The notes beneath the pieces were generated by a model, which worked only from the letters and a program-made list of their open reading frames with translations, ran no database searches and was not told where the DNA came from. A program made the translations under genes and the position numbers. This document shows, in pieces, positions 21,028 through 31,575 of a stretch of DNA of 64,000 nt. Each line of letters opens with the position of its first letter. Position 1 is the first letter of the stretch. Source of the DNA: Cellvibrionales bacterium (GTDB lineage: Bacteria; Pseudomonadota; Gammaproteobacteria; Pseudomonadales; JAHEIH01); NCBI GenBank assembly GCA_024639455.1, contig JAHEIH010000005.1, positions 230,434 to 294,433 of the forward strand, read 5' to 3'.

Positions 21028-21675
21028 TTACTTAATGCTATCAAACAGCCAAGGCGAGGCCGCACGCCACTTCTCTTCGTAGCTGCGGATCGCATCGGCG
21101 TTATTCAGGGTGATACCGATATCGTCTAAACCATTTAGCAAACGGTGCTTACGGTTGGCATCGATATCAAAGTCATAGCGCTCGCCCTCGGGTGTAATCA
21201 CTTGCTGCGCCGCTAGATCAATCGTCAATTGGTAACCTTCGTTGGCTGCCACGCGATCAAATAGCGAATCAACCACCGCCTCGTCCAACACCACCGGCAA
21301 CAAGCCGTTATTGAAACAGTTATTAAAGAAAATATCGGCAAAGCTGGGCGCGATCACCGCGCGGATACCGTAGTCATCAAGCGCCCAAGGGGCGTGCTCG
21401 CGGCTCGAACCACAGCCGAAATTTTTGCGCGCCAACATAATGGAGGCAGCGGCAAAGCGGGCTTGGTTTAAAACGAAATCTTTATTCAACGGGCGATTGC
21501 TGCAGTCCTGACCGGGCTCACCCTTGTCGAGGTAGCGCAACTCGTCGAACAAATTGGGGCCGAAACCACTGCGGCGGATCGACTTCAAAAATTGCTTGGG
21601 AATGATCATGTCGGTATCGACGTTGGCGCGATCGATGGGGACAACGATACCCTGCTCTGTAGTAAATGCTTTCAT
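21028..21675 (-). CDS. leuD: 3-isopropylmalate dehydratase small subunit
   Basis: LeuD is the swivel-domain subunit that pairs with LeuC to isomerise 2- to 3-isopropylmalate. The 215-aa product has the motifs [12 protein letters not shown] near residue 20, [14 protein letters not shown] near residue 85, and [10 protein letters not shown]. Length and motifs are standard. It follows leuC by 10 bases. Confidence 0.97.
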   Translation of the reverse strand: MKAFTTEQGIVVPIDRANVDTDMIIPKQFLKSIRRSGFGPNLFDELRYLDKGEPGQDCSNRPLNKDFVLNQARFAAASIMLARKNFGCGSSREHAPWALDDYGIRAVIAPSFADIFFNNCFNNGLLPVVLDEAVVDSLFDRVAANEGYQLTIDLAAQQVITPEGERYDFDIDANRKHRLLNGLDDIGITLNNADAIRSYEEKWRAASPWLFDSIK

Positions 21676-21685
21676 GGCGCGCTCC

Positions 21686-23104
21686 TTAAAGCTTGCTAAC
21701 GTCGACGAAGCGACCGTGGATAGCCGCCGCGGCGGCCATCGCAGGACTCACTAAGTGGGTTCGTCCACCAAAGCCCTGACGACCTTCAAAATTGCGGTTA
21801 GAGGTCGAGGCGCAATGTTTGCCAGCGGGCAACACGTCTGAGTTCATCCCCAAGCACATCGAACAACTGGGCTCACGCCACTCGATACCCGCCGCGGTAA
21901 AGATCTTATCGAGGCCTTCTTGCTCGGCTTGACGCTTCACCGCACCCGAGCCAGGCACCACCATGGCGCGCTGCACACTGGCGGCTTTCTGTTTGCCTGC
22001 CACGATGGCCGCGGCGGCGCGCAAATCTTCGATACGCGAGTTAGTGCACGATCCGATAAAGACTTCATCCACAGGGATATCGGTAATGGCGATTCCGCCG
22101 TTAAGCCCCATATATTGCAGCGCACGCTCAACACCAGCGCGGGCCGAGGCATCGCCGATATCGGCGGGATTGGGCACACTACCATCAATAGGCGCCACCA
22201 TCTCAGGCGATGTACCCCAGGTCACTTGGGGGCGAATATCTTCGCCACGCAGGGTCACGACAGCATCGAAGTGGGCATTGTCATCACTGACCAGATCAGC
22301 CCACGCGGCCACTGCACGCTCCCATAGATCACCACTGGGGGCAAATTGACGACCCTTGACGTAGTCAATGGTCTTGTCATCCACGGCCACCAAACCGACA
22401 CGAGCGCCGGCTTCAATGGCCATGTTACAGACGGTCATGCGACCTTCCATCGACATATCACGGAATACTTGACCGGCAAACTCAATGGCATAGCCAGTAC
22501 CACCGGCGGTGCCGATTTCACCAATGATGGCTAGCACCACGTCTTTAGGCGTCACACCCAAACCCAGCGTGCCAGTGACGTCCACCTTCATATTCTTCAT
22601 TTTTTTTTGCACTAAGCACTGGGTTGCCAAGACATGCTCGACTTCCGAGGTGCCAATACCGTGCGCCAGGGCGCCAAAAGCACCGTGGGTAGCCGTGTGC
22701 GAATCGCCGCACACCAAGGTCATACCTGGCAGCGTGGCGCCAGTTTCAGGCCCCACAACGTGCACGATACCCTGCTGGGCGTCGTTGATTTTGAACTCTT
22801 TGATACCAAATTCGTCGCAGTTGTCATCCAAGGTTTGCACCTGGATGCGTGACACGTCATCGATAATCGAGGCAATACCGCCCGAGCGCTCGGCCACTTC
22901 AGAGGGCACGTTGTGATCGGGGGTCGCCAAGTTGGCATCGATTCGCCATGGCTTACGGCCGGCCATGCGCAGACCTTCAAAGGCCTGGGGCGATGTTACT
23001 TCGTGCAACAATTGACGGTCGATGTAAATGAGGGCGCTGCCGTCGTCGCGCTGCTGCACGACGTGCGAGTCCCACAGCTTGTCGTAGAGAGTTTTGGCTG
23101 ACAT
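21686..23104 (-). CDS. leuC: 3-isopropylmalate dehydratase large subunit
   Basis: LeuC is the [4Fe-4S] subunit of isopropylmalate isomerase. The cluster cysteines are seen in [13 protein letters not shown] and in CSMCLGMN near the C-terminus; [15 protein letters not shown] is the aconitase signature. The ATG at 23104 ([11 protein letters not shown]) gives 472 aa and has AGGA upstream; an upstream start at 23128 is less likely. It is the first gene of leuC-leuD-leuB-asd and diverges from a LysR regulator across 109 bases. Confidence 0.96.
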   Translation of the reverse strand: MSAKTLYDKLWDSHVVQQRDDGSALIYIDRQLLHEVTSPQAFEGLRMAGRKPWRIDANLATPDHNVPSEVAERSGGIASIIDDVSRIQVQTLDDNCDEFGIKEFKINDAQQGIVHVVGPETGATLPGMTLVCGDSHTATHGAFGALAHGIGTSEVEHVLATQCLVQKKMKNMKVDVTGTLGLGVTPKDVVLAIIGEIGTAGGTGYAIEFAGQVFRDMSMEGRMTVCNMAIEAGARVGLVAVDDKTIDYVKGRQFAPSGDLWERAVAAWADLVSDDNAHFDAVVTLRGEDIRPQVTWGTSPEMVAPIDGSVPNPADIGDASARAGVERALQYMGLNGGIAITDIPVDEVFIGSCTNSRIEDLRAAAAIVAGKQKAASVQRAMVVPGSGAVKRQAEQEGLDKIFTAAGIEWREPSCSMCLGMNSDVLPAGKHCASTSNRNFEGRQGFGGRTHLVSPAMAAAAAIHGRFVDVSKL

Positions 23105-23213
23105 GGTGATGTCCTGTCGGTTGATCAAAAAACGAACCGATTCTACGCTTGCGTCAAAAATAAAACAAATTCATAATTTTCATACTTTCGATTCCATTTG
23201 GTTATCAATAAGC

Positions 23214-24098
23214 ATGGACACTCGTCAACTTAAGTCTTTCGTCGTTGTCGCCGAACTAGGTTCGTTTTCTGCCGCCGCGGAAAAACTCCACCTCACACAG
23301 CCGGCGATTTCCAAGCGAGTCTTGGCCTTAGAGGAGTGGCTAGACTGCCGTTTATTCAACCGCATTGGCAGACGCGTCAGCCTGACACGCGAGGGAGAGA
23401 ACCTGCTGCCGCGAGCGCGAGAAATTTTATTGGCGGTCGAGCAAACCGAGCAAGCGATTCGGGTCGGTAGCAACAGTATCGCTGGCCACCTGAATATCAT
23501 GACGTCACACCACGTCGGCCTTCACCGCTTGCCAGATTCTTTAAAGGCCTTCATTAATAACTATCCAGAGGTGAATTTGGATGTGCAATTCGTCGATTCT
23601 GAATACGCCCACCACGCTGTACTGCAGGGTGAAATTGAACTAGCGGTGGTAACGCTAGCGCCAGCGCCAGAGCCCAACATCGTCGCGACCCCCATTTGGC
23701 GTGACCCGCTAGCCTTTGTGGCGCCTCCAGGGCACCCGCTGCTTAGCACCAGCAATATCGATCTCCAAACGCTTAGCCAACACCGCGCGGTTTTACCTGG
23801 CTTGTCCACTTATACCGGTCGCCTTGTCGCCGATCTTTTTCGGCGCCATCACCTTCGCTTAGATGCCCGCAATACCTCTACCAACTATTTAGAGACTATT
23901 AAAATGATGGTATCGATTGGCATGGGCTGGAGCGTGCTGCCGCTGTCGATGGTCGACCAGCAAATCGTGGCGCTAGATGTCGCTGAACATGTCCCCGCAC
24001 GCCAACTGGGTATCATCCATCACAAGCGGCGACAACTGAGCAATGCGGCCTATGCTTTTATCGACAACATTCTTGCTAAAAACGACAACCTGACATAA
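23214..24098 (+). CDS. LysR-family transcriptional regulator divergent from leuC
   Basis: The 294-aa protein has an N-terminal winged helix-turn-helix (residues 1-60, LKSFVVVAELGSFSAAAEKLHLTQPAISKRV) and a LysR-type ligand-binding domain. The upstream open frame to 23094 would run through the leuC start region and is rejected; the true ATG opens MDTRQLKSFV. Divergence from leuC, as in Pseudomonas, suggests it controls leuCDB and itself through the AT-rich gap at 23105-23213. The ligand is unknown; a leucine-pathway intermediate is a reasonable guess. Confidence 0.88.
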   Translation: MDTRQLKSFVVVAELGSFSAAAEKLHLTQPAISKRVLALEEWLDCRLFNRIGRRVSLTREGENLLPRAREILLAVEQTEQAIRVGSNSIAGHLNIMTSHHVGLHRLPDSLKAFINNYPEVNLDVQFVDSEYAHHAVLQGEIELAVVTLAPAPEPNIVATPIWRDPLAFVAPPGHPLLSTSNIDLQTLSQHRAVLPGLSTYTGRLVADLFRRHHLRLDARNTSTNYLETIKMMVSIGMGWSVLPLSMVDQQIVALDVAEHVPARQLGIIHHKRRQLSNAAYAFIDNILAKNDNLT

Positions 24099-24204
24099 GT
24101 CGCCTGTACCAAAATGGGGTTTTCGCGTAAAGTAACGGCTTTTATTTATTTACCCAAAGGCGAAACAATCTCGCCGATAACAAAGACATTTTTAGGAGAC
24201 AGTC

Positions 24205-25071
24205 ATGACTCACATCATCGACGGCAAGGCGTTTGCCAATACATTGTGCGAAGACCTGAAAAGCGAAATCGCGCTGTTAAAATCAGAGCACCAATTTGTG
24301 CCTTGCATTGCGGTAGTTTTGGTAGGTGAAGATCCAGCAAGCCACGTGTATGTGAGCAACAAGGTAAAGCGTTGCGAAGAATTGAATATCGAGTCTCGCG
24401 AGCACCGCATGGACGATTCCACCACACAAGAAGAACTGTTAGCGTTAATCGACCAATTAAATGCCGACAGTGGCGTGCACGGCATTCTGGTGCAACTGCC
24501 ACTACCCAAGCAAATTGACAGCAAAGCGGTGATCAACGCTATCGACCCGCGCAAGGATGTCGACGGCTTCCACATTGAGAATGTTGGCGCATTGGCGATT
24601 GGCGACAACCAAATTGTCCCCTGCACCCCGCTGGGCTCGATCATGATGCTGCGCGACTACCTCGGCAATATGTCAGGTATGAACGCCGTTGTTGTTGGCC
24701 GCTCTAACATCGTTGGCAAGCCAATGGCACACCTGCTACTTCAAGAAAACTGCACCGTAACCATCGCACACTCTCGCACCAAAGACATCGAAGCCGTTTG
24801 CCGCGAAGCCGATATTCTAGTGGCAGCGGTAGGTATTCCCCACTTCGTGAAAGCTGAATGGATCAAGCCTGGCGCCACAGTTATCGATGTGGGTATAAAC
24901 CGCATTCAAGATGGAGAGCGTAGCCGTTTGGTAGGCGATGTGGATACAGAAGCTGCCAAGGCTGTTGCGGGTGCCATTACCCCAGTACCCGGTGGTGTCG
25001 GCCCCATGACTATCGCCTGCTTGATGTACAACACGGTAGCTGCAGCCAAAATGCAAGCAGGTATCGCCTAA
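24205..25071 (+). CDS. folD: Methylenetetrahydrofolate dehydrogenase / cyclohydrolase
   Basis: FolD interconverts 5,10-methylene-, methenyl- and 10-formyl-tetrahydrofolate using NADP. The 288-aa protein has the active-site segment [10 protein letters not shown] with catalytic K53, the signature GILVQLPLP, and the C-terminal [15 protein letters not shown]. The ATG at 24205 follows TTAGGAGACAGTC, a good ribosome-binding site. It stands alone between the LysR gene and dusA. Confidence 0.97.
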   Translation: MTHIIDGKAFANTLCEDLKSEIALLKSEHQFVPCIAVVLVGEDPASHVYVSNKVKRCEELNIESREHRMDDSTTQEELLALIDQLNADSGVHGILVQLPLPKQIDSKAVINAIDPRKDVDGFHIENVGALAIGDNQIVPCTPLGSIMMLRDYLGNMSGMNAVVVGRSNIVGKPMAHLLLQENCTVTIAHSRTKDIEAVCREADILVAAVGIPHFVKAEWIKPGATVIDVGINRIQDGERSRLVGDVDTEAAKAVAGAITPVPGGVGPMTIACLMYNTVAAAKMQAGIA

Positions 25072-25077
25072 AAAAAA

Positions 25078-25098
25078 ACCCGGCTAACAAGGCCGGGT
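25078..25098. other. Hairpin after folD with reversed polarity
   Basis: A 7-bp GC-rich stem (ACCCGGC with GCCGGGT, loop of 7) follows the folD stop by 6 bases. The U-tract-like run (nine As at 25070-25078) precedes rather than follows the stem, so it would act as a classical terminator only for minus-strand transcripts, although folD is on plus. The rest of the gap to 25259 contains a second imperfect stem (GTGAAGCGA/TCGCCTCAC near 25156-25177) and a very AT-rich tract before dusA. Confidence 0.5.
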
Positions 25099-25259
25099 AA
25101 TTAGGGAGATACACTCAAAAGTCACAAAATCATCAGGGGAAATGAATTTTGTTGTGAAGCGAAGCATCGCCTCACAATTATTCAGACCCCCCTTGTGATG
25201 GGTAGTTCAAAAAAAATTCAAAAAATTTAAATTTTTTTAACATAAAGCTGATTTTAGCC

Positions 25260-26285
25260 GTGACCACATCCTGCCCAACCATAGATCGACGCTTTTGCAC
25301 CGCCCCCTTAATGGACTGGAGCGACCGCCACTGCCGTCACTTTTGGCGCACCATCAGCCCCCGCACCCACCTCTATACTGAAATGGTCACAACCGGTGCC
25401 ATCTTGCACGGTGACCGCGCTCGCTTTCTCGCCTTCGATCCCGCCGAACACACGGTGGCTCTGCAACTAGGAGGCAGTGACCCTGGCGATTTAGCGCAAT
25501 GCGCTAAATACGGTGAAGGTGCAGGCTTTGACGAAATTAATCTCAACGTTGGCTGTCCGAGCGACCGTGTACAAAACGGTATGATTGGCGCCATATTGAT
25601 GAAACATGCACCACTGGTGAGGGATTGCCTCGCTGCTATGCGCGACGCCTGTGATATCGATGTCACGGTAAAACATCGCATCGGTGTGGATGACATGGAA
25701 GACTACCAAGGTTTGCGCGATTTTGTCGGCACGGTCGCAGAGAGCGGCGTTAACACTTTCATCATCCACGCACGTAAAGCTTGGCTAAAAGGCTTAAGCC
25801 CTAAGCAAAACCGCGAAGTTCCCCCGCTCAACTACGAACTGGTGTATCAAATAAAGCGCGAGTTCCCCGAGCTTGAGATCATCATCAACGGTGGTATTAC
25901 ACGCATGGATGACTGTTTACAGCACCTGCAAGCGGTCGATGGCGTCATGCTTGGTCGTGAAGCCTACCAAAACCCAATGATCCTGGTCGAAGCCGAGCAA
26001 CGCCTGTTTGGGTACACTGATTACCACCCAGAACGCCGCGCCATCCTCGAAGCCTTTCTTCCCTACATGAAGCAACAGATGGCACAGGGTGTAGCACTCA
26101 ATCACATGACCCGCCATATTTTGGGTCTGTATCACGGTATTCCTGGGGGCAAAGCCTTCCGTCGTTTGTTATCGCAGCGCGCCCACCTCCGTGACAGCGA
26201 CACCGAGCTCATTCTGCAGGCCATCGATGCGGCCGAACTGGCGGCCAACAGCCCCCGCGCCCTCTCAAATAAAGGCGAAATCTAG
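25260..26285 (+). CDS. dusA: tRNA-dihydrouridine(20/20a) synthase DusA
   Basis: DusA is an FMN enzyme that reduces U20 and U20a in the tRNA D loop. The 341-aa protein has the catalytic cysteine C99 in NVGCPSDRVQNG, the KHRIG motif, and HARKAWLKGLSPKQNR. The last motif is characteristic of DusA rather than DusB or DusC. The start is a GTG with no clear ribosome-binding site in the AT-rich leader; the protein is of normal length from this codon. Confidence 0.93.
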   Translation: MTTSCPTIDRRFCTAPLMDWSDRHCRHFWRTISPRTHLYTEMVTTGAILHGDRARFLAFDPAEHTVALQLGGSDPGDLAQCAKYGEGAGFDEINLNVGCPSDRVQNGMIGAILMKHAPLVRDCLAAMRDACDIDVTVKHRIGVDDMEDYQGLRDFVGTVAESGVNTFIIHARKAWLKGLSPKQNREVPPLNYELVYQIKREFPELEIIINGGITRMDDCLQHLQAVDGVMLGREAYQNPMILVEAEQRLFGYTDYHPERRAILEAFLPYMKQQMAQGVALNHMTRHILGLYHGIPGGKAFRRLLSQRAHLRDSDTELILQAIDAAELAANSPRALSNKGEI

Positions 26286-26349
26286 AATCAATTCTGGCGC
26301 CTCGCTGTCCACAGATATATGCTGAAGCTATATAGAAATGGAGAGCATT

Positions 26350-28353
26350 ATGACATTGTTGCACCGACTCTTAGCGGCAAGCATGTTGACAGGATGGATC
26401 CTCACCGCCAACGCCCAGCCTCTGCGCCCAGAAGTCGACTACCGCAGCGACTACCTCACAGATCAACGCGAATTGTTCACTAAAGCTTGGTATGCCGCTC
26501 GGCGCGACCAAATCACCCACTCCCAGCGCCTCGCCAAACAACTGCACAACTACCCGCTTTACCCTGATTTAGAAGCGGAATGGCTGGCCTTTCGCCCTCG
26601 CGAAGCACGCCTTGCTGAAGCCATTGCCTTCGTCGCCAAACACCCCAACACCACAGCGGCGCGCACGGTTTCCCGCGCCTATATGAAGAAAGCCCTGCAA
26701 CTGAGCCGTTGGCATTGGTACGAACAATTTGGCGATGCCAAGCGTATGCCCGTTGAAGCGCGCTGTCGCTACGCCTTAACCCTGCTCAATACCAAAGCGC
26801 GGGTCGAAGAGGGCGAACAACATGGGCTGGCATTGTGGCAATATGGCAAATCTCGTCCTAGCCAATGTGACCCACTGTTCAAGCAACTGAGCAAACGTGG
26901 TGTTATCGATGACGAGCAAATTCTTATGCGCCTGGAATTGGCCATGCTCGCCGGCCAAAAAAGGTTATCGAAGTACCTCATCAGCCGTTTAAATACATCG
27001 CTACAAGGTGACGCCAATCTCGTGTGGCGCTTTCGCTTCAATCGCAATAAAAGCATCAGTGACCAGACACTGACGTCTGAAGCGGGTCAGGCCTTGATGC
27101 AGGGAATCTTCAAACATATGGCGCGTGCCGATAGCCGCGCCGCCGCGTCGCGCTATCTTGGTTTAGTCGAGGCCGAGTTAATCAACGATCGTGATGACAT
27201 TCGTCGTGACATCGCCCGCTACGTTTTTCTTAGCGAACGTGCCGATAGCCACCATCTGTTATCCCAACTCAACCCAAGCCATTTGGATGAGGATATCAGT
27301 GACTGGATCCTTCGAGCGGCTGTGCGCGAACAAGACTGGCTGACCATCGCCGACCTCAGCAACGCCATGGTGACGGCTCACGGCATCGAATCACTCGACG
27401 ACCGCCAGCGCTATTGGCGTGCACACGCCAGCCAAGAGCTTGGCGACCCCGCTGGCGCCCAACTGCAATGGCAAGCGCTCGCTGAGGAACGGAGCTTTTA
27501 CGGATTCATGAGTGCAGACCTCACCGGCCTCGACTATAGCCTCAACCACCAAGCGATTGACGTCGATGAAATAGAACTTCAGGAATTAGCTCAGACAACG
27601 AGCATGCGCCGCTTGCGCGAGTGGTTTCTGATGGGCGAGACCCACAAAGCCAACCTAGAATGGGCCCTTTTGAAACGAGAGCTCAGCCAACGTGAACTGC
27701 TGACCGCCGCGCGATTAGCGGTGCACTGGCAGGAGCCTAACCTGGCCATTAAAGCGAGTATTGCCGCGCGCTACTGGAATGATATTGAACTGCGCTTCCC
27801 ACTCAATTTCCGTGATGAAATTGACGACGCCACCACACAAGTGGGAATCGATAACAGCCTAGTGATGAGCCTCACCCGGCAAGAAAGCGCCTTTAATGAA
27901 AAGGCCAGTTCACCGGTGGGCGCGATGGGCTTAATGCAATTGATGCCAAGCACGGCAAGACAAATTGCCAAAACACTGGGATTAAAGGTCTCCAAATCCA
28001 AGCTATTAGATAGTGAGACCAACATTACCCTTGGCACACATTACTTAGACTCATTACTTGAACGCTACAACGGCAACACCATTCTCGCCACGGCAGCCTA
28101 CAACGCCGGCCCTTATCGTGTTGATCGCTGGCTGGAAGAGGCGCAGAATTGCCAGCGAATTGACACATGGATTGAAAGCATCCCCTACAACGAAACACGC
28201 CATTATGTGCAGAACATTCTGACCTATAGGGTGATTTACGACACATTAATGGGGCGCCCCGCTCGGCTGATGCGACCGAACGAGACGATGTTGGGAGCGG
28301 CGCCAATATGGGCCGCGAGTCATAGCGAGGTTAGCGAGAAAACAAGCCTTTAA
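26350..28353 (+). CDS. slt: Soluble lytic murein transglycosylase (Slt70-like)
   Basis: This is a periplasmic exolytic transglycosylase that cleaves peptidoglycan to 1,6-anhydromuropeptides. The 667-aa product has a signal peptide ending ANA-Q, the long alpha-superhelical U and L domains, and a C-terminal lysozyme-like domain. Its catalytic glutamate is E512 (RQESAF), followed by SPVGAMGLMQLMPSTA and AAYNAGPYRV. The ATG at 26350 has GGAGAG upstream; an ATG at 26338 is also in frame. Its 3' end overlaps the convergent AsmA-family gene by 23 bases. Confidence 0.93.
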   Translation: MTLLHRLLAASMLTGWILTANAQPLRPEVDYRSDYLTDQRELFTKAWYAARRDQITHSQRLAKQLHNYPLYPDLEAEWLAFRPREARLAEAIAFVAKHPNTTAARTVSRAYMKKALQLSRWHWYEQFGDAKRMPVEARCRYALTLLNTKARVEEGEQHGLALWQYGKSRPSQCDPLFKQLSKRGVIDDEQILMRLELAMLAGQKRLSKYLISRLNTSLQGDANLVWRFRFNRNKSISDQTLTSEAGQALMQGIFKHMARADSRAAASRYLGLVEAELINDRDDIRRDIARYVFLSERADSHHLLSQLNPSHLDEDISDWILRAAVREQDWLTIADLSNAMVTAHGIESLDDRQRYWRAHASQELGDPAGAQLQWQALAEERSFYGFMSADLTGLDYSLNHQAIDVDEIELQELAQTTSMRRLREWFLMGETHKANLEWALLKRELSQRELLTAARLAVHWQEPNLAIKASIAARYWNDIELRFPLNFRDEIDDATTQVGIDNSLVMSLTRQESAFNEKASSPVGAMGLMQLMPSTARQIAKTLGLKVSKSKLLDSETNITLGTHYLDSLLERYNGNTILATAAYNAGPYRVDRWLEEAQNCQRIDTWIESIPYNETRHYVQNILTYRVIYDTLMGRPARLMRPNETMLGAAPIWAASHSEVSEKTSL

Positions 28354-30076
28354 GCAGCTTCTTCTTGTCTTCGTCTTTGAGGTTTTTATCGATAACTTTA
28401 TCGAGCTCTTGCTGAAGCCTTTGCTTACCTTCCTGTTTCACCTCTTCCACTTTGGCCTTGCTCTTTTCTTTCAACGCACCAGAAAGCTTAGGGGAAACTT
28501 TCACGTCGGCCCAGGGTCCTTTAACTGACACAGGTATGGCCAACCCCGATTCATCGCCCGCTGCACCTTGACCGACGCTACTGGCCACCAAACGACTGGT
28601 CAACATATAATCGACGGCTTGCTGCGGCATATCTACCGAACCCTCACCGGTCACCCGAATCAGCGGACTCAGTAATTGGGTGTCACGACTCGTCATCACA
28701 CCTTTAGTGATATCAAAACTGACAGACATCGATGAGAAATCGGTCTTTTCCGCCGCGGCAAAATTCTGATCCAAGCTAACCGAGGCAAAATCGCCCTTGA
28801 TGGCACTTTGGGCGCTTTTCAGAATGGCCGCCAAGTTAAACCCAAGTACGGCACCATCCGCCAAGGCCACGCTAGCCTTGCCACCGAGTGACTGCATGAT
28901 GTCGCGCATCGAGTTGAGTTTGGCGTTGATGGCAAAGTTGACGTCGCCGCTGCCCAACAACTTATCGATCTCCACCAAATCTTTTAAAAGCGGCTGAATA
29001 TCGATACCGCGAAGGTCAAAATTAGAGCGTGTCGTCGATTGATTAGCATCGATACGGAACACACCACTACCCTCACCACCGTAGGCGACAAATTTACTGA
29101 CATCCATGGTCAAGTTACCACCCTGTAACACAACGCCGGTCTGCAACTCACCGGTATTCACCCACGGGGTGGCCAAAGAATGCATACTGACCTGTAGATC
29201 GACATCTGGCCCGATCAAGCCAGACAAATCGATCGGCTCATCACTCCAACCCGCGCTGGCAGTGGATGATTGCCCACTGTCAGCAGCGACTTCTCCGCCA
29301 AGCAATGGCACTAAATCAACATCACCCAAGGTGAGTTGGCCATTGATTCGCTGGCCCATATCGACCACGTTACCCTTAAAATCAATACGGTTCTTATACC
29401 CTTCAAACAGCAGAGAAACCTGGGTTGATTCACCCGCCAAGAGCCCTCGTGCTTTGTTCAGGGTGATACTTGCCGACAGGGCCTCCCCCAGCATGGTCAA
29501 TTTACCCTTCACACTGAGATCACTGTCGAGGGAACCCATATCGATCGTAACATTGATATCTTCGACGCGCGTGACACTGTCCGTCGCGGCATTTTCTATC
29601 ACCACCGTGGCATTGGTGAGCGCCACGTTATTCAATGCAACATCCACTGATGCAGGAATGACCAACGCTTCATTGTTACCGGACGCCTGCTGCCCACTCC
29701 CCATAACCCAATTTGTGTCACCATTTTGGAGCGTGGTTAAATGCAAGGTAAGGTCAGATAAGGTAAAGCGATTGACCGCCAATTCACCCTGCCAGACACT
29801 CGACCAGGCAACATCAATATCGACACTGCCAACACTGATCAAGTCGTCTTTAAAGCCCGCTGGACTCGCGAGTGTGACATCATGTAGCGACACCATTAAA
29901 GTTGGGAAGACACTGACCGAAGGATCCGTGAGACTTAGCTCACGACCGAGCGAAGATTTAACTTCACGCTGCACCTCTTGGACCAAGCGATCCAGCGGCA
30001 AAAGCATCGGCACCGCCACCACAGCGGCGATGAGCAGAACCACCAGGGTCGAAAAAAACCACACAACTATTTTCAT
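28331..30076 (-). CDS. AsmA family protein
   Basis: The 581-aa protein has an N-terminal membrane helix (VVWFFSTLVVLLIAAVVAVPMLL) followed by the AsmA opening PLDRLVQEVQREVKSSLGREL. A long beta-rich periplasmic region follows, with the conserved C-terminal AsmA core (FDLRGIDIQPLLKDLVEIDKL and GSVDMPQQAVDYML). AsmA-like proteins are bridge-like lipid-transfer candidates that influence outer-membrane assembly. The C-terminus is a lysine- and glutamate-rich helix. It is transcribed alone, converging on slt and diverging from tal. Confidence 0.85.
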   Translation of the reverse strand: MKIVVWFFSTLVVLLIAAVVAVPMLLPLDRLVQEVQREVKSSLGRELSLTDPSVSVFPTLMVSLHDVTLASPAGFKDDLISVGSVDIDVAWSSVWQGELAVNRFTLSDLTLHLTTLQNGDTNWVMGSGQQASGNNEALVIPASVDVALNNVALTNATVVIENAATDSVTRVEDINVTIDMGSLDSDLSVKGKLTMLGEALSASITLNKARGLLAGESTQVSLLFEGYKNRIDFKGNVVDMGQRINGQLTLGDVDLVPLLGGEVAADSGQSSTASAGWSDEPIDLSGLIGPDVDLQVSMHSLATPWVNTGELQTGVVLQGGNLTMDVSKFVAYGGEGSGVFRIDANQSTTRSNFDLRGIDIQPLLKDLVEIDKLLGSGDVNFAINAKLNSMRDIMQSLGGKASVALADGAVLGFNLAAILKSAQSAIKGDFASVSLDQNFAAAEKTDFSSMSVSFDITKGVMTSRDTQLLSPLIRVTGEGSVDMPQQAVDYMLTSRLVASSVGQGAAGDESGLAIPVSVKGPWADVKVSPKLSGALKEKSKAKVEEVKQEGKQRLQQELDKVIDKNLKDEDKKKLLKGLFSR

Positions 30077-30184
30077 GCCTTATCTCCATGGCGTCATTTC
30101 ACAAGAATTTGATGCGATACGGTTGCATCGCTAACAAGCAATAGGTCAAAATTGGGGTCTTTGCCACCTTCACGACGGAATATC

Positions 30185-31129
30185 ATGAATAAATTAGAGC
30201 AGCTAAGACAGTATACCCAAGTTGTTGCCGACACTGGTGACATTGGCGCCATTGAAACCTATAAGCCAGTCGATGCAACCACCAACCCATCACTGATCTA
30301 CAAGGCCGCACAACTGGATCGCTACCAACCGTTGCTGCAGGACAGCATGGCATTTGCCAAACAGTTCAGTGGACGTCAGGAGCAGCTCGATGCCTGTGCC
30401 GATCACCTAGCGGTATCCATTGGCGCACAAATTCTAGACATTATCCCCGGCCGCATGTCGACCGAGGTGGATGCCCGCCTGTCGTTTGATACCGCAGCCA
30501 CTGTTGAGCGCGCCAAGCGCCTGATGGGTATGTACAACGAACGCGGCATCAGCAACGACCGCGTGTTGATCAAAATCGCTTCAACCTGGGAAGGTATCCG
30601 CGCTGGTGAAATCCTCGAAAAAGAGGGTATTCAATGCAACCTGACGCTGCTGTTTGGCTTTGCCCAGGCCCAAGCCTGCGCCGATGCGGGTGTTTTCCTG
30701 ATTTCACCTTTTGTTGGTCGCATACTCGATTGGTACAAAGCCAACACCGACCTAGTGGTCAACACCCCCTTTGACGATCCCGGTGTTCAGTCGGTCAGCC
30801 GTATCTACAACTATTACAAGCAGCATAGTTACAACACCGTTGTGATGGGCGCTAGCTTCCGTAACATTGGTGAAATCGAAGCCCTGGCTGGCTGCGACCG
30901 CCTCACCATCAGCCCGCAATTACTGGGTGAACTGCAAGCGAGCGACGGTGATCTACCGCGCCACCTGCAACCCAACGCCAGCAGTGAAGATGCCAAGCAA
31001 ATCCTCAGCGAGGGCGACTTCCGCTGGGCGATGAACGAAGATGCCATGAGCACTGAGAAATTAGCAGAAGGCATCCGCAACTTCACCGCCGACCTGCGCA
31101 AACTGGAAGACTTACTCGCTGCCCAATGA
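30185..31129 (+). CDS. tal: Transaldolase
   Basis: Transaldolase transfers a dihydroxyacetone unit between sugar phosphates in the non-oxidative pentose phosphate pathway. The 314-aa product opens [19 protein letters not shown]. It carries the Schiff-base lysine K130 in [12 protein letters not shown] (K132 in E. coli TalB) and the [12 protein letters not shown] motif. An upstream in-frame ATG at 30152 adds residues unlike the family and is rejected. It overlaps terB by 4 bases. Confidence 0.96.
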   Translation: MNKLEQLRQYTQVVADTGDIGAIETYKPVDATTNPSLIYKAAQLDRYQPLLQDSMAFAKQFSGRQEQLDACADHLAVSIGAQILDIIPGRMSTEVDARLSFDTAATVERAKRLMGMYNERGISNDRVLIKIASTWEGIRAGEILEKEGIQCNLTLLFGFAQAQACADAGVFLISPFVGRILDWYKANTDLVVNTPFDDPGVQSVSRIYNYYKQHSYNTVVMGASFRNIGEIEALAGCDRLTISPQLLGELQASDGDLPRHLQPNASSEDAKQILSEGDFRWAMNEDAMSTEKLAEGIRNFTADLRKLEDLLAAQ

Positions 31130-31575
31130 TCGCCAAACTTAAACAACTGCTCGCCGACTTCAATGCCGCTGCTCCCGAGCAGCGGCAGCACACCATTGAA
31201 TTGGCCGCTGCCTGCGTTTTAATCGAGCTGAGTCGTGCTGACATGGATAGTAGCGCTAAGGAAAGGGTGAAGATCAGCGCCGCATTAGAAGAGATGTTTA
31301 GCTTGTCATCGAGCGACATTGAACAACTCATGGACGAAGCAGACAGCAATGCCAAGTTGGCCACTAGCACCTACGAGTTCACTTCGGTCATCAAGGATCA
31401 CTTCGACGATACTCAGCGAGTTGAGCTTTTAGTGGCGCTGTGGCGCGTTGCTTATGCCGACGGGGTGTTGGACAAGTATGAAGAGCACTTCATCCGCAAG
31501 GTGAGTGATTTACTCTACGTTAGCCACAGCGATTTTATACGCGCCAAACACCGGGTTCAATCAGAGGGACACTGA
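31126..31575 (+). CDS. TerB-family (tellurite resistance type) protein
   Basis: This 149-aa, all-helical acidic protein resembles the TerB/TerB-like domain: two helical repeats with paired acidic residues, seen in [17 protein letters not shown] and [16 protein letters not shown]. TerB domains bind metal and are linked to envelope stress; resistance to tellurite is a family name, not shown here. The start overlaps the tal stop (ATGA), so it is coexpressed with transaldolase. Its end overlaps the convergent STAS gene by 19 bases. Confidence 0.8.
   Translation: MIAKLKQLLADFNAAAPEQRQHTIELAAACVLIELSRADMDSSAKERVKISAALEEMFSLSSSDIEQLMDEADSNAKLATSTYEFTSVIKDHFDDTQRVELLVALWRVAYADGVLDKYEEHFIRKVSDLLYVSHSDFIRAKHRVQSEGH

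Noticed and set aside
23094..23213. N-terminal extension of the LysR regulator
   Set aside because: The extra 40 residues would run over the leuC start and promoter region and have no LysR similarity. ATG 23214 is the natural start.
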